NCBI RefSeq assembly: GCF_043555865.1
Contig: NZ_JBIGHY010000006.1
Location: 302,429 to 366,428 of the forward strand
Reading direction: 5' to 3'
Length of the DNA stretch: 64,000 nucleotides
Source of the DNA: Pelomonas dachongensis
GTDB taxonomy: Bacteria; Pseudomonadota; Gammaproteobacteria; Burkholderiales; Burkholderiaceae_C
The stretch's first letter is position 1. Each line of letters begins with the position of its first letter. A model generated the notes under the pieces. It was not told the origin of the DNA. It saw only the letters and a list, made by a program, of their open reading frames with translations, and made no database searches. Positions 50,992-60,359 of this stretch are shown in pieces. A program made the position numbers and the translations under genes.

Positions 50992-51785
50992 GCGACGGTC
51001 TCGGCAGGGTTGAGGGCTTGGCGCACCAGACGAAGGACGGTGTTCTCGAAATTTGGTGACGCGCGGGTGGACACGGCATGGTCGCCCGGCACCCGATGCA
51101 GCGTACCAAGGGCGCGAAGCCGGGTGTGGATCAGAGTGGCGCGCAGGCGCGCCAGCTCGCGGTCCCCGTAGACGAGGTGGACCGCCGCCCGGATCGGCGG
51201 CACGAGCGCCATCCGGGCCTCACGGCAGCACATCAGCCTGGCCCACAGACGGGCCTGAACGGTGGCCTCGTTGTCGTAGAGCGCTGTGCGGGTCTTACGC
51301 AAGGCGGCGGGATCGTCGCTTTTGAGTTCGGACCAACGGAACGCCCAACGGCCCAACAGGCGTTGCAGCGGCGTGGGCGGCAGGGCGTGCAAGGCCCGAA
51401 GTGCAGCACGCTCGAGCCAGCCGATCGGCCACCAGGAGATCAGCAGCAGGCCGACCAGACGTCGCCCCAGTGCCCTCGCAACAGCCAGGGCGACCTGGGC
51501 GCCGAACGAGACGCCGACCAACACGATCCTCTGGGCGCCTGCCTGTTCAATGAAAGCGCGCCAGTGGGCCACGTGGGCCTGCAGGTCGCTCCAGGGCGGC
51601 GCAAAGAAGTCGCCATGGGGCTGGGTCAATACGGGCGCCGCCTCCTGCAACGCACGAATCAGGTCCGCGTGAAAGGCCGGATGCCCGCCAATGCCCGGAA
51701 TCACCACGATGGCCGTGCCTGCAGCGACGGGCTCAGGATCGGGCGTGCAGGACATGTTGGCGAGGATAGCCGCGCTTCGTCGCAA
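50988..51785 (-). CDS. Alpha/beta hydrolase
   Basis: A 265-residue alpha/beta hydrolase. VVIPGIGGHPAFHADLIRALQ holds the oxyanion region, the nucleophile elbow is GVSFG with Ser93, and a late His is in VPGDHAVSTRASP; the catalytic acid is probably the Asp in HLVYGDRELA. It may be an esterase, lipase or thioesterase. An internal Met at residue 11 is an alternative start. As first gene of the hydrolase, two-helix protein, SDR, GDPD cluster it may act on a lipid or polyketide-like product. Confidence 0.75.
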   Translation of the reverse strand: MRRSAAILANMSCTPDPEPVAAGTAIVVIPGIGGHPAFHADLIRALQEAAPVLTQPHGDFFAPPWSDLQAHVAHWRAFIEQAGAQRIVLVGVSFGAQVALAVARALGRRLVGLLLISWWPIGWLERAALRALHALPPTPLQRLLGRWAFRWSELKSDDPAALRKTRTALYDNEATVQARLWARLMCCREARMALVPPIRAAVHLVYGDRELARLRATLIHTRLRALGTLHRVPGDHAVSTRASPNFENTVLRLVRQALNPAETVA

Positions 51786-51920
51786 GGCAACCCAGTCGCC
51801 GGCCTCTGGGAGGGTAGGGGAAAGCGCCCTCGGTTAGCATTCCGCCCCTTGCCGCTGTCGGGTTTTCCGGTGGCGATGCGCCCTGACTCGACTCCCGCTG
51901 GTGCAGCCGCGCCGGACGCC

Positions 51921-54900
51921 ATGAACGCTCCGCACCCCTTGATGCTCAACGCCACCGAGCACGAGACCGCAGCCCCCCGGTTGCGTGAAATTCCCTACAA
52001 CTACACATCGTTCTCCGACAGGGAGATCGTCATCAGGTTGCTGGGCTCCCGTGCCTGGGAGTTGCTGGACAAGCTGCGCGGCGAACGGCGCACGGGCCGG
52101 TCCGCACGGATGCTGTACGAGGTGCTGGGCGACATCTGGGTGGTGCAGCGCAACCCTTACCTGCAGGACGACCTGCTGGACAACCCCAAGCGCCGTGTGC
52201 TGCTGATCGAGGCATTGCATCACCGGCTGGCGGAGGTCGAGAAGCGGCGTGACGCCGTGGCCGATCCGCAACGCGACGCGTACGTGGGCGAGTTGCTGGT
52301 GGCCGCGCGCGAGGCGGTTGCACAGTTCGCGGTGATGTTCGAGCACGTGGCCGACCTGCGCAAACGCGCGGCCAAGCGGCTGGGAAAGGTCACGGCCAAG
52401 GACAACATCAAGTTCGACGGCCTGTCGCGCGTGTCCCATGTGACGGACGCAACCGACTGGCGCGTGGAGTACCCCTTCGTCGTTCTGACGCCGGACACCG
52501 AGGCCGAGATGGCCAGCCTGGTGGGTGCCTGCTTCGAGCTGGGCCTGACGGTGATTCCCCGCGGCGGTGGCACGGGCTACACGGGCGGCGCGATTCCGCT
52601 GGTGTGGAACAGCGCGGTCATCAACACCGAGAAGCTCGAAGCGCTGCGCGGCGTCGAGATGCTGAAGCTGCCCGGCCTGGACCGTGAAGTGCCGACCATC
52701 TTCAGCGAGGCCGGTGTCGTCACCCAGCGCGTGGCGGACCTGGCGGAGGCCAACGGCTTCGTGTTCGCGGTCGACCCGACCTCGGCCGAGGCCAGCTGCA
52801 TCGGTGGCAACGTGGCCATGAACGCCGGCGGCAAGAAGGCCGTGCTGTGGGGCACGGCGCTGGACAACCTCGCCAGCTGGCGCATGGTGACGCCCGAGGC
52901 CAAGTGGCTGGAGGTCGTGCGCCTGAACCACAACCTCGGCAAGATCCACGACGTGGAAGTGGCCAGCTTCGAGCTGCGCTACTTCGATGCGGGCGGCCGG
53001 GTGCTGGAGCGCACCGAGCGCCTGGACATCCCGGGCCGCGTGTTCCGCAAGGAGGGCCTGGGCAAGGACGTGACGGACAAGTTCCTCGCCGGCCTGCCGG
53101 GCATCCAGAAGGAAGGCTGCGACGGACTCATCACCAGCGCGCGCTGGATCGTGCACCGCATGCCCGCGCACGTGCGCACGGTCTGCCTGGAGTTCTTCGG
53201 CAACCCGAAGGACTGCGTGCCCAGCATCGTGGACATCAAGGACTACATGTTCTCGATCGCCCACACCGGCGTGCTGCTGGCCGGCCTGGAGCATCTGGAC
53301 GACCGCTACCTGAAGGCGGTGGGCTACGCGACCAAGAGCAAGCGCGGCGGGCTGCCCAAGATGGTGTTGGTGGGCGACATCGTTGGCGATGATGCCGATG
53401 CAGTGGCGCGCGCCACGTCCGAAGTCGTGCGCTTGGCCAATGGCCGCTCGGGCGAGGGCTTCGTGGCCGTCAGCGCCGATGCACGCAAGAAGTTCTGGCT
53501 GGACCGCAAGCGCACGGCCGCCATCAGCAAGCACACGAACGCGTTCAAGGTGAACGAGGACGTGGTGATCCCGCTGGACCGCATGGGCGAGTACACGCTG
53601 GGCATCGAGCGCATCAACATCGAGCTGTCGCTGCGCAACAAGCTCGAGCTCGTCGACGCGCTGACGGGTTTGTTCACCGCGGGCAAGCTGCCACTGGGCA
53701 AGAGCGACGACGCCGGCGAGATTCCCAGCGCCGAGCTGCTGGAAGACCGCGTCCAGCAGGCGATGGCCTTGCTGCGTGATGTGCGCGCGCTGTGGCAGCA
53801 GTGGCTGGACGGCATCGACAGCTCAGGCTTCTTCGACGGGCTGCAGACTCACGAGCTGCGCGCGTCGTGGAAGGTGCAGATCCTCAAGCCGCTGCAGGCC
53901 ATCTTCAGCGGTGCCTCGTTCGAGCCGTTGTTGGCCGAAGTGCGCCGCATCCACAAGGACGTGCTGCGCGGCCGGGTGTGGGTGGCGCTGCACATGCATG
54001 CCGGCGACGGCAACGTGCACACCAACATCCCCGTCAACAGCGACAACTATCAGATGCTGCAGACGGCCCACGAGGCCGTGGCTCGCATCATGGTGCTGGC
54101 GCGGTCCTTGAACGGTGTGATCTCCGGCGAGCACGGCATCGGCATCACCAAGGTCGAGTTCCTGACGGATGAGGAGCTGGCGCCCTTCACCGAATACAAG
54201 CAGCGCATCGACCCGGAAGGCCGCTTCAACAAGGGCAAGTTGCTGAAGAACGCCGATCTGCGCAATGCGTACACGCCGTCGTTCGGGCTGATGGGGCACG
54301 AGTCGCTGATCATGCAGCAGAGCGACATCGGCGAGATCGCCAACTCGGTGAAGGACTGCCTGCGCTGCGGCAAGTGCAAGCCGGTGTGTGCCACGCACGT
54401 GCCGCGCGCCAACCTGCTCTACTCGCCGCGCAACAAGATCCTGGCGACCTCGCTGCTGGTCGAGGCCTTCCTGTACGAGGAGCAGACGCGTCGCGGTGTG
54501 TCCATCAAGCACTGGCAGGAGTTTGAGGACGTGGCCGACCACTGCACGGTCTGCCACAAGTGCCTGACGCCGTGCCCGGTCAAGATCGACTTCGGCGACG
54601 TCACGATGAACATGCGCAACCTGTTGCGCAAGATGGGCCAGAAGAGCTTCCGCCCCGGCAACGCCGCGGCGATGTTCATGCTGAACGCGACCAACCCGGA
54701 GACCATCAAGCTGGCCCGCACGGCGATGGTGGGCGTGGCGATGAAGGCACAGCGAGTGGCCGTGGACCTGTTCAGGCCCGCGGGTCGCAAGCAGACGAAC
54801 GCGCCTCGAGCGACCGTCGGCCCCGCGCCGATCAAGGAACAGGTCATCCACTTCATCAACAAGAAGTTGCCTGGCGGCCTGCCCAAGAAGACGGCGCGTG

Positions 54901-55766
54901 CGTTGCTGGACATCGAGGACAAGGACTACGTGCCCATCATCCGGCCGCCGCAGAGCGCCGCGGAGACGGAGGCCGTGTTCTATTTCCCCGGCTGTGGCTC
55001 CGAGCGCCTGTTCAGCCAGGTGGGCCTGGCAACGCAGGCCATGCTGTGGCATGCCGGCGTGCAGACGGTGCTGCCGCCCGGCTACCTGTGCTGCGGCTAC
55101 CCGCAGCGCGGCTCGGGCCAGTTCGACAAGGCAGAGAAGATGATCACCGACAACCGGGTGCTCTTCCACCGCGTCGCCAACACGCTGAACTACCTGGACA
55201 TCAAGACCGTGGTGGTGAGCTGCGGCACCTGCTTCGACCAGCTGCAGGGCTACAAGTTCGAAGACATCTTCCCGGGCTGCCGCATCATCGACATCCACGA
55301 GTACCTGCTGGAGAAGGGCATCACGCTGGCCTCCAAGCAGAGCTACCTCTACCACGACCCCTGCCACACGCCGATGAAGCAGCAGGAGCCGATGAAGACG
55401 GTGAAGGCGCTGGTGGGCGAGAACGTCGTGAAGAGCGAGCGCTGCTGTGGCGAGAGCGGCACGCTGGGCGTCACGCGGCCTGACATTTCGACGCAGGTGC
55501 GCTTTCGCAAGGAAGAGGAACTGCTCAAGACCGAAGCGCAGCTGCGCGAGTCCGGCAAGGTCGGCGCCAACGAGAACCTGAAGATCCTGACGTCCTGCCC
55601 GAGCTGCCTGCAGGGACTGAGCCGCTACCAGGACGACCTGCAGAACGGCCTGCTCGAAGCCGATTACATCGTCGTCGAGATGGCCCGCCAGATCCTCGGC
55701 GAGAACTGGATGCCGGAGTACGTCAAGAAGGCCAACGACGGCGGCATCGAGCGGGTGCTGGTGTGA
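51921..55766 (+). CDS. DUF3683-type FAD-linked oxidoreductase with Fe-S and CCG domains (D-lactate/glycolate dehydrogenase-like)
   Basis: A giant 1281-residue fusion. After a helical DUF3683 N-terminal part (REIPYNYTSFSDREIVIRLLG) comes an FAD_binding_4 domain (VIPRGGGTGYTGGA) and an FAD-oxidase C-terminal domain (GDGNVHTNIPVN, GEHGIGITKVEFL). Two 4Fe-4S motifs follow, CLRCGKCKPVC and CTVCHKCLTPCP, then CCG domains (LCCGYPQRGSG, CCGESGTLG) as in glycolate oxidase GlcF and heterodisulfide reductases. The layout predicts a 2-hydroxyacid dehydrogenase feeding electrons to the respiratory chain. ATG at 51921 is preferred; 51876 would add 15 residues. Confidence 0.88.
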   Translation: MNAPHPLMLNATEHETAAPRLREIPYNYTSFSDREIVIRLLGSRAWELLDKLRGERRTGRSARMLYEVLGDIWVVQRNPYLQDDLLDNPKRRVLLIEALHHRLAEVEKRRDAVADPQRDAYVGELLVAAREAVAQFAVMFEHVADLRKRAAKRLGKVTAKDNIKFDGLSRVSHVTDATDWRVEYPFVVLTPDTEAEMASLVGACFELGLTVIPRGGGTGYTGGAIPLVWNSAVINTEKLEALRGVEMLKLPGLDREVPTIFSEAGVVTQRVADLAEANGFVFAVDPTSAEASCIGGNVAMNAGGKKAVLWGTALDNLASWRMVTPEAKWLEVVRLNHNLGKIHDVEVASFELRYFDAGGRVLERTERLDIPGRVFRKEGLGKDVTDKFLAGLPGIQKEGCDGLITSARWIVHRMPAHVRTVCLEFFGNPKDCVPSIVDIKDYMFSIAHTGVLLAGLEHLDDRYLKAVGYATKSKRGGLPKMVLVGDIVGDDADAVARATSEVVRLANGRSGEGFVAVSADARKKFWLDRKRTAAISKHTNAFKVNEDVVIPLDRMGEYTLGIERINIELSLRNKLELVDALTGLFTAGKLPLGKSDDAGEIPSAELLEDRVQQAMALLRDVRALWQQWLDGIDSSGFFDGLQTHELRASWKVQILKPLQAIFSGASFEPLLAEVRRIHKDVLRGRVWVALHMHAGDGNVHTNIPVNSDNYQMLQTAHEAVARIMVLARSLNGVISGEHGIGITKVEFLTDEELAPFTEYKQRIDPEGRFNKGKLLKNADLRNAYTPSFGLMGHESLIMQQSDIGEIANSVKDCLRCGKCKPVCATHVPRANLLYSPRNKILATSLLVEAFLYEEQTRRGVSIKHWQEFEDVADHCTVCHKCLTPCPVKIDFGDVTMNMRNLLRKMGQKSFRPGNAAAMFMLNATNPETIKLARTAMVGVAMKAQRVAVDLFRPAGRKQTNAPRATVGPAPIKEQVIHFINKKLPGGLPKKTARALLDIEDKDYVPIIRPPQSAAETEAVFYFPGCGSERLFSQVGLATQAMLWHAGVQTVLPPGYLCCGYPQRGSGQFDKAEKMITDNRVLFHRVANTLNYLDIKTVVVSCGTCFDQLQGYKFEDIFPGCRIIDIHEYLLEKGITLASKQSYLYHDPCHTPMKQQEPMKTVKALVGENVVKSERCCGESGTLGVTRPDISTQVRFRKEEELLKTEAQLRESGKVGANENLKILTSCPSCLQGLSRYQDDLQNGLLEADYIVVEMARQILGENWMPEYVKKANDGGIERVLV

Positions 55767-56125
55767 CGCTTGCGGGTTACCTGCGCGCCGCCTTCCGGTG
55801 GCAGCGCGGGCGCCAGGGCAGCGGCTACGACAAGATGCTGCTGCTCACTGCGCGTTGGCCCGTGCCGTTTGACAGCTACCTGATCCGCTACCCCGAAGGC
55901 AGCGCCATCCCGCCGCACACCGACCCGGTGCAGGCCGGGCGCCACTACCGGCTCAACGTTGTGGTGAAGGCCTCGCCGCGCGGCGGCGAATTCGTCTGCG
56001 CGACGCCCATCTGGCAGAGCCGGCGCATCAAGTTCTTTCGCCCCGACGCCTGCGAGCACAGCGTGACGCGCGTCGAAGGCGGCAGCCGCTACGTGCTGTC
56101 GCTGGGCTGGGTCCTGAAAGGCTGA
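55763..56125 (+). CDS. 2-oxoglutarate/Fe(II)-dependent oxygenase-like protein
   Basis: A 120-residue protein with the double-stranded beta-helix of Fe(II)/2-oxoglutarate dioxygenases. The iron ligands are in IPPHTDPV (H-x-D) and CEHSVTRV (distal His), and an Arg after it (GGSRYVLSLGW) could bind 2-oxoglutarate. It is short, without extra helices. Start overlaps the DUF3683 stop (GTGTGACG, ATG-like start at 55763 reads GTG), so the two genes are coupled. The substrate is unknown. Confidence 0.75.
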   Translation: MTLAGYLRAAFRWQRGRQGSGYDKMLLLTARWPVPFDSYLIRYPEGSAIPPHTDPVQAGRHYRLNVVVKASPRGGEFVCATPIWQSRRIKFFRPDACEHSVTRVEGGSRYVLSLGWVLKG

Positions 56126-56128
56126 ACC

Positions 56129-56557
56129 ATGTCCTGTCCGCTTTGCAGCACCGACGGCGGCCTCGTCGTCGCGCGCACGCCCCAGTTCCGTGTCGTGCGC
56201 GTGCTCGACGAGCCCGCGCATCCGGCGTTCTACCGGCTGATCTGGAACGACCATGTCGCCGAGTTCAGCGACCTGTCCGTCACCGATAGACACGCGTGCA
56301 TGGACGCTGTCACCGAGATCGAGCGCGCACTAAGGTCATTGCTGGCGCCCACGAAGGTCAACCTGGCCTCGCTCGGCAATGTGGTGCCGCATCTGCACTG
56401 GCATGTCATCGCGCGCTTCGACGGCGATGCGCAGTTCCCCGCGCCCATCTGGGCCGCCGCGCGACGCGAGGCCGTGCCGGTGCTGGCGCGGCCCCTGGAG
56501 GCGGTCGACGCGGCGATTGCTCACTCGCTGGCCAGCGCGACGCGCACACGGGACTGA
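56129..56557 (+). CDS. HIT-family nucleotide-binding protein
   Basis: A 142-residue histidine-triad hydrolase-like protein. The triad is in NVVPHLHWHVIARF near 83-96, with two nearby Cys at the N terminus (SCPLC). HIT enzymes split nucleoside phosphoramidates or Ap4A-like nucleotides. It is three bases after the oxygenase stop, so the oxidoreductase, oxygenase and HIT genes are one operon. Its 3' end overlaps the opposite gene by 37 bases. Confidence 0.85.
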   Translation: MSCPLCSTDGGLVVARTPQFRVVRVLDEPAHPAFYRLIWNDHVAEFSDLSVTDRHACMDAVTEIERALRSLLAPTKVNLASLGNVVPHLHWHVIARFDGDAQFPAPIWAAARREAVPVLARPLEAVDAAIAHSLASATRTRD

Positions 56558-57030
56558 GCACCCGCGATGCGTGTATCGCTGCTGTCGTAGCGGCGCGCCT
56601 CGGGGTCGACGAAGTCCACGGCGAAGCGGTAGATCTGCGCGCCGGCGAGCTTCTGCGGGCCGCAGTCCAGATCCTGCACCGCGTTGCGCACCGCGCGTGC
56701 GACCGGGAACGACAGGCCACGGGCCTTCACGGCGGTGATCTGGCCTTCTTCCATCAGCAGTTGCACGCGGACGCTGCCGATGGCGCGTTGCCTGGCCCAC
56801 GTGGTCTGCAGCGCGTCTTCCAGCTGTGCGCCGATGTTGCGGCACTGGGCGGCCACGTCGTAGCGCGCCGGCGCCTCGACGATGCGACCGCTGACTTCCA
56901 CGCGGTCCAGCGTCGGGCTCTGCGCCAGCGCGGGGCCGGCCGTGAGCGTCAGCGTGATGGCACAGGCCAGCGCGGCGAAGAGGGTGTTCTGCGGGGTGGT
57001 GCGTTGCGACAGCGAGTAGCGGGTGGACAT
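56521..57030 (-). CDS. Secreted protein of unknown function with TonB-C-like region
   Basis: A 169-residue protein with a signal peptide (about 12-37, ending GPALAQ). The mature part (VRVQLLMEEGQITAVKARGLSFPVARAVRNAVQDLDCG) resembles the C-terminal TonB-type beta fold used by many exported Burkholderiales proteins, but lacks the usual membrane anchor. ATG at 57030 follows GGAGTCCCGCC, a good ribosome binding site; longer extensions are excluded. It is read tail to tail with HIT. Confidence 0.6.
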   Translation of the reverse strand: MSTRYSLSQRTTPQNTLFAALACAITLTLTAGPALAQSPTLDRVEVSGRIVEAPARYDVAAQCRNIGAQLEDALQTTWARQRAIGSVRVQLLMEEGQITAVKARGLSFPVARAVRNAVQDLDCGPQKLAGAQIYRFAVDFVDPEARRYDSSDTRIAGAQSRVRVALASE

Positions 57031-57457
57031 GGCGGGACTCCTTGGTTTGCCTGAACGGGGACACGAAACGCGTCGACCTGTCGTCAGGCTAGGCCCACCG
57101 TTGCAGGCACCCAAGGCGCACGCGATGAGTTGCCTGCTGGATGCGATGGCATGCGGAAAAGCGGCACCGAATTGCACGAACTGCGACCGGATTGCAGGCA
57201 CGCCGCACATGTCATTCGTCATGCTGTCTTGCCATCGGGTGTTGCCCCATCGGGTGACTTGCGTCCCCGCCCCCAGTGACAAGGGTCCCTTCGTCAAATC
57301 GACACACTGGGTCGCTCCGGAAGGTGCCGGGTTGGCGTGCAAGCGGGATCAGGACCGCCTCGCCAGCCAACCGTGAATCAGGTGGCGCTTCTCGTGGTGA
57401 TCCCACGGGCCGGGACGGCGCGCCGTCTGCCACGGCGACATTTGCGGAACTACCAAC
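57031..57457. other. Divergent intergenic region upstream of the subtilase
   Basis: This 427-base gap separates two divergent secreted-protein genes. Reading frames here have no family features. No clear sigma-70 promoter or regulator site was recognised by eye. Confidence 0.45.
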
Positions 57458-59284
57458 ATGAGCTTTGTGAACCAGAAGACCCTGCTTGCACTGGCCTGCG
57501 GGCTGCTGGCAGCCGGCGTCACCCACGCCGGCGTGTCCAACACCGACGTTGATCGCGGCATTGCCAGCATCGTCCAGCGCGCGGCCCCGGTGACGGACCG
57601 GCTGATCGTCAGCTACCGCGACGCGTCCGAGGCGGACACGGCCGATACCCGCGTGCTGCGCGCCCGCGCCTTGCCGGCCAACGCCATGAGCGCGCGGCTG
57701 GCGGGTTTGAACGCGCGCCTGGCGCTGCGCGGTGCCCGTGCAGGCCTGCTGCGCCAGACGGGCACGGGCGCGCATGTGTTCAAGCTGGACCGCAAGCTGT
57801 CCAACGCCGACCTGCAGCGCGTCGCTGCCGAACTGCAGGCGGCCGACCCCAACATCGCCTACGCCGAGCCCGACCGCAAGATGTACGCGCTGATGACGCC
57901 CAACGACACGAGCTACACCTCGCAGTGGGATCTTTACGAGACGGCGGGCGGCATCCGCGCGCCAGCGGCCTGGGACCTGGCGACCGGCACGGGCGTGGTC
58001 GTGGCCGTCATCGACACCGGCATCCGCCCGCACGCCGACCTGTCGGGCCAGACGGTGGCCGGCTACGACATGATCAAGGACACCGCCGTCGCCAATGATG
58101 GCAACGCGCGCGACAGCGACCCCAGCGACCCGGGCGACTGGACCGCTGCCAACGAGTGCGCGGCCGGGGACCCGGCCTACGGCTCCAGCTGGCACGGCAC
58201 GCACGTGGCGGGCACCATCGCGGCACGCACCAACAACGCGTCCGGCATCGCCGGCATTGCGTTCAACGCCAAGATCCAGCCCATCCGCGTGCTCGGAAAG
58301 TGCGGCGGCTACACGTCCGACATCGCCGACGGCATGATCTGGGCGTCGGGCGGCACCGTCTCCGGCCTGCCCGCCAATGCCACGCCGTCCAAGGTGCTGA
58401 ACCTGTCGCTGGGCGGCGGGGGCAGCTGCGACACGACCTCGCAGAACGCCATCAACAGCGCGCGCTCGCGTGGCTCCGTGGTGGTGGTGGCGGCCGGCAA
58501 CGAGAACCAGAACGCCAGCAACTCCAGTCCGGCCAACTGCTCGGGCGTCATCACCGTGGCGGCGACCGATCGCAACGGCGCCCGCGCCTACTACTCCAAC
58601 TTCGGCAACGTCGTGACGCTGGCCGCCCCCGGCGGCGACGTGCGCTCGTCCAGCAGCAACGGCATCCTGAGCACGCTCAATGCCGGCACGCAGGCGCCCG
58701 GTGCGGACAACTACGCCTGGTACCAGGGCACGTCGATGGCGGCACCTCACGTGGCGGGCGTCGCGGCGCTGATGCTGAGCGCCAAGCCGACGGCCACGCC
58801 AGACCAGATCAAGGCGGCGCTGCAGAGCAGTGCGCGCGCCTTCCCGGGCAGCTGCTCCGGCTGCGGCGCGGGCATCCTGAACGCGCAGGCGGCCGTGCAG
58901 GCCATCACCGGCGGCACCACGCCGCCGCCGACCGGCGCAGTCAACGAGACCGAGTCGAACAACACGCGGGCCACGGCCAACATGGTGGCATCGCCGGCCA
59001 CGGTCAACGGCAGCATCGGCTCCAGCAGCGACACCGACTACTTCAAGGTGACGCTGCCGGCCGGCAGGACGCTGGCCTCGACGCTGACGATGGCCAGCGG
59101 CAGCGCGGACTTCGACCTCTATATCCGCAACAGCTCGGGCACCATCCTGGCCCGCAGCGAACGCGCGGCCGGCCAGGTCGACAGCACCAGCTACGCCAAC
59201 GGCGGTAGCGCCGCCATCACGCTGTATGTGCATGTGCAGCGCTACAGCGGCACAGGGGCCTACACGCTGGGTCTGAACTGGTAA
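57458..59284 (+). CDS. Secreted subtilisin-like serine protease (S8) with PPC domain
   Basis: A 608-residue extracellular protease. A signal peptide (about 1-24), an I9-type prodomain (RLIVSYRD through YAEPDRKMYAL, about 48-145) and the S8 catalytic domain are visible. The triad is Asp186 (VAVIDTGIRPH), His246 (SWHGTHVAGT) and Ser426 (GTSMAAPHVAG). After a TTPPPTGA linker comes a bacterial pre-peptidase C-terminal domain (NETESNNTRATANMV, then DTDYFKVTLPAG). Six Cys pairs suggest disulfides. Secretion is probably by type II. A strong terminator follows. Confidence 0.95.
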   Translation: MSFVNQKTLLALACGLLAAGVTHAGVSNTDVDRGIASIVQRAAPVTDRLIVSYRDASEADTADTRVLRARALPANAMSARLAGLNARLALRGARAGLLRQTGTGAHVFKLDRKLSNADLQRVAAELQAADPNIAYAEPDRKMYALMTPNDTSYTSQWDLYETAGGIRAPAAWDLATGTGVVVAVIDTGIRPHADLSGQTVAGYDMIKDTAVANDGNARDSDPSDPGDWTAANECAAGDPAYGSSWHGTHVAGTIAARTNNASGIAGIAFNAKIQPIRVLGKCGGYTSDIADGMIWASGGTVSGLPANATPSKVLNLSLGGGGSCDTTSQNAINSARSRGSVVVVAAGNENQNASNSSPANCSGVITVAATDRNGARAYYSNFGNVVTLAAPGGDVRSSSSNGILSTLNAGTQAPGADNYAWYQGTSMAAPHVAGVAALMLSAKPTATPDQIKAALQSSARAFPGSCSGCGAGILNAQAAVQAITGGTTPPPTGAVNETESNNTRATANMVASPATVNGSIGSSSDTDYFKVTLPAGRTLASTLTMASGSADFDLYIRNSSGTILARSERAAGQVDSTSYANGGSAAITLYVHVQRYSGTGAYTLGLNW

Positions 59285-59309
59285 GGCGGCACTGCGCCTG
59301 AAAGCACGA

Positions 59310-59331
59310 ACGGGGCCTCGGCCCCGTTTTT
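59310..59331 (+). terminator. Intrinsic terminator of the subtilase gene
   Basis: ACGGGGC (59310-59316) and GCCCCGT (59321-59327) form a stem with a four-base loop CTCG, followed by a T-run (59327-59331). It is 26 bases after the stop codon. Confidence 0.85.
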
Positions 59332-59433
59332 AACGGCCCGGCGACGGATGTCGCCTGACGGCGTCCTGTGCGGATGACTGTCCATGCCTGCTGGTCGGAT
59401 CGACGAGCTGCTGCCGAACCGCTGGTCGCAGCA

Positions 59434-59571
59434 GGGCTGAAATAGAGCTGCCGCCGCGCAAGCCGAATCCCATCACCGGTGTCAGGGGTGGTGAATCTGC
59501 ATCGGTGCCTGGACTGCAGCCGTCAAGGTGGGTTCGGCGGGGCTACCGTGGGCGCCCTGCGTTGCCGGCGC
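59434..59571 (+). repeat. Imperfect direct repeat, copy A, flanking a toxin-antitoxin pair
   Basis: A stretch of about 138 bases that matches 60360-60480 in order: a 23-base start (GGGCTGAA, then AGCTGCCGCCG) with three mismatches, a CGGTGTCA core, and a block with CCGTCAAG and GGCGG. The middle is more divergent. The gene-free stretch 59332-59599 contains nothing else recognised. Confidence 0.6.
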
Positions 59572-59599
59572 ACCGGCATCATCGCTAGCGAGGCGCAGG

Positions 59600-59917
59600 T
59601 CAGTGATAGTCCGCTTCGTGTTGGTGTCGAACGGCCAGCACAACGACAAGCTCCGGCGAAGCGATTTCGTACTTCAAGACATAGCCCGAAGCGCCAAAAG
59701 GCACGACCAGTTCGCGACGAAGTGCTGTGTGCGATCCAGTGGCCCTTCGGAATAGGAACGGTGCCTTGGCCAACGAGGCTATCGCCTCCTCGAGAATCTG
59801 CAGCGCACGATCAGCAATGCCCAGGTCCTCAACGTACTCCGCGCGCTCAAGCAGGTACTCGTACAGCCTGAGCAAATCCGCGCTCGCCTCGGGATCGACA
59901 ATGACCGTGAAGGTCAT
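59600..59917 (-). CDS. ParE/RelE-superfamily toxin
   Basis: A 105-residue toxin of the RelE/ParE fold. TFTVIVDPEASADLLRLYEYLLERA at the N terminus, then APFLFRRATGSHTALRRELVVPFGASGYVLKYEIA, with conserved Arg residues and the last strand ELVVVLAVRHQHEADY, fits the ParE-type (DNA gyrase poison) group more than RelE. The start overlaps the stop of the antitoxin gene by four bases, the usual order for antitoxin first. The catalytic or gyrase-binding mode cannot be told from sequence. Confidence 0.85.
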   Translation of the reverse strand: MTFTVIVDPEASADLLRLYEYLLERAEYVEDLGIADRALQILEEAIASLAKAPFLFRRATGSHTALRRELVVPFGASGYVLKYEIASPELVVVLAVRHQHEADYH

Positions 59918-60207
59918 GCGCCGGTCGGTCGATGTTTGCCTTCCAGTTCACGCCGCCGAGCTTCCAACCGCCCGCGCAACTCCGCAATGACCTCTCCTGC
60001 CGGCACGCCAACGCCAGTCTGTTGGAAGCGCGTCCAGGCCGCCTCAGCGCGGGCATCAAACTCGGCTTGCATGCGCCGGTAGTCCACCGCTTGGCGCACT
60101 GTCGTTTCTAAGAACTCGGACAGAGTTTCACCGTCGCGCAGTACCGCTTCAAGGTCGGCTCGAAGCTGGGGCTCCACACGCACTTGGGGAAGGATGGCGG
60201 TCTTCAT
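59914..60207 (-). CDS. Antitoxin of the ParE-type pair
   Basis: A 97-residue protein with an N-terminal RHH/CopG-like DNA-binding region (TAILPQVRVEPQLRADLEAVLRDGETLSEFLETTVRQAV) and a helical C terminus that would wrap the toxin (EVIAELRGRLEARRRELEGK). ATG at 60207 is preferred over a longer frame starting at 60351 that has no homologous residues. Two TTGCAT copies (around 60219 and 60230) sit upstream in the promoter region and may be operator elements. Confidence 0.75.
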   Translation of the reverse strand: MKTAILPQVRVEPQLRADLEAVLRDGETLSEFLETTVRQAVDYRRMQAEFDARAEAAWTRFQQTGVGVPAGEVIAELRGRLEARRRELEGKHRPTGA

Positions 60208-60359
60208 GTGGTGAGTGTATTGCATATGTGTTGCATGGGCGCCGGGGTAAACGCGCCGCGATTTCGAGGTCGCACCTGTACCGCAGAGCATGGGCGGACG
60301 AACAAGCAACCCTGCCTGCGCTCGCAGAGCGGAACATCGCCCGCTCTGCACACATCACA

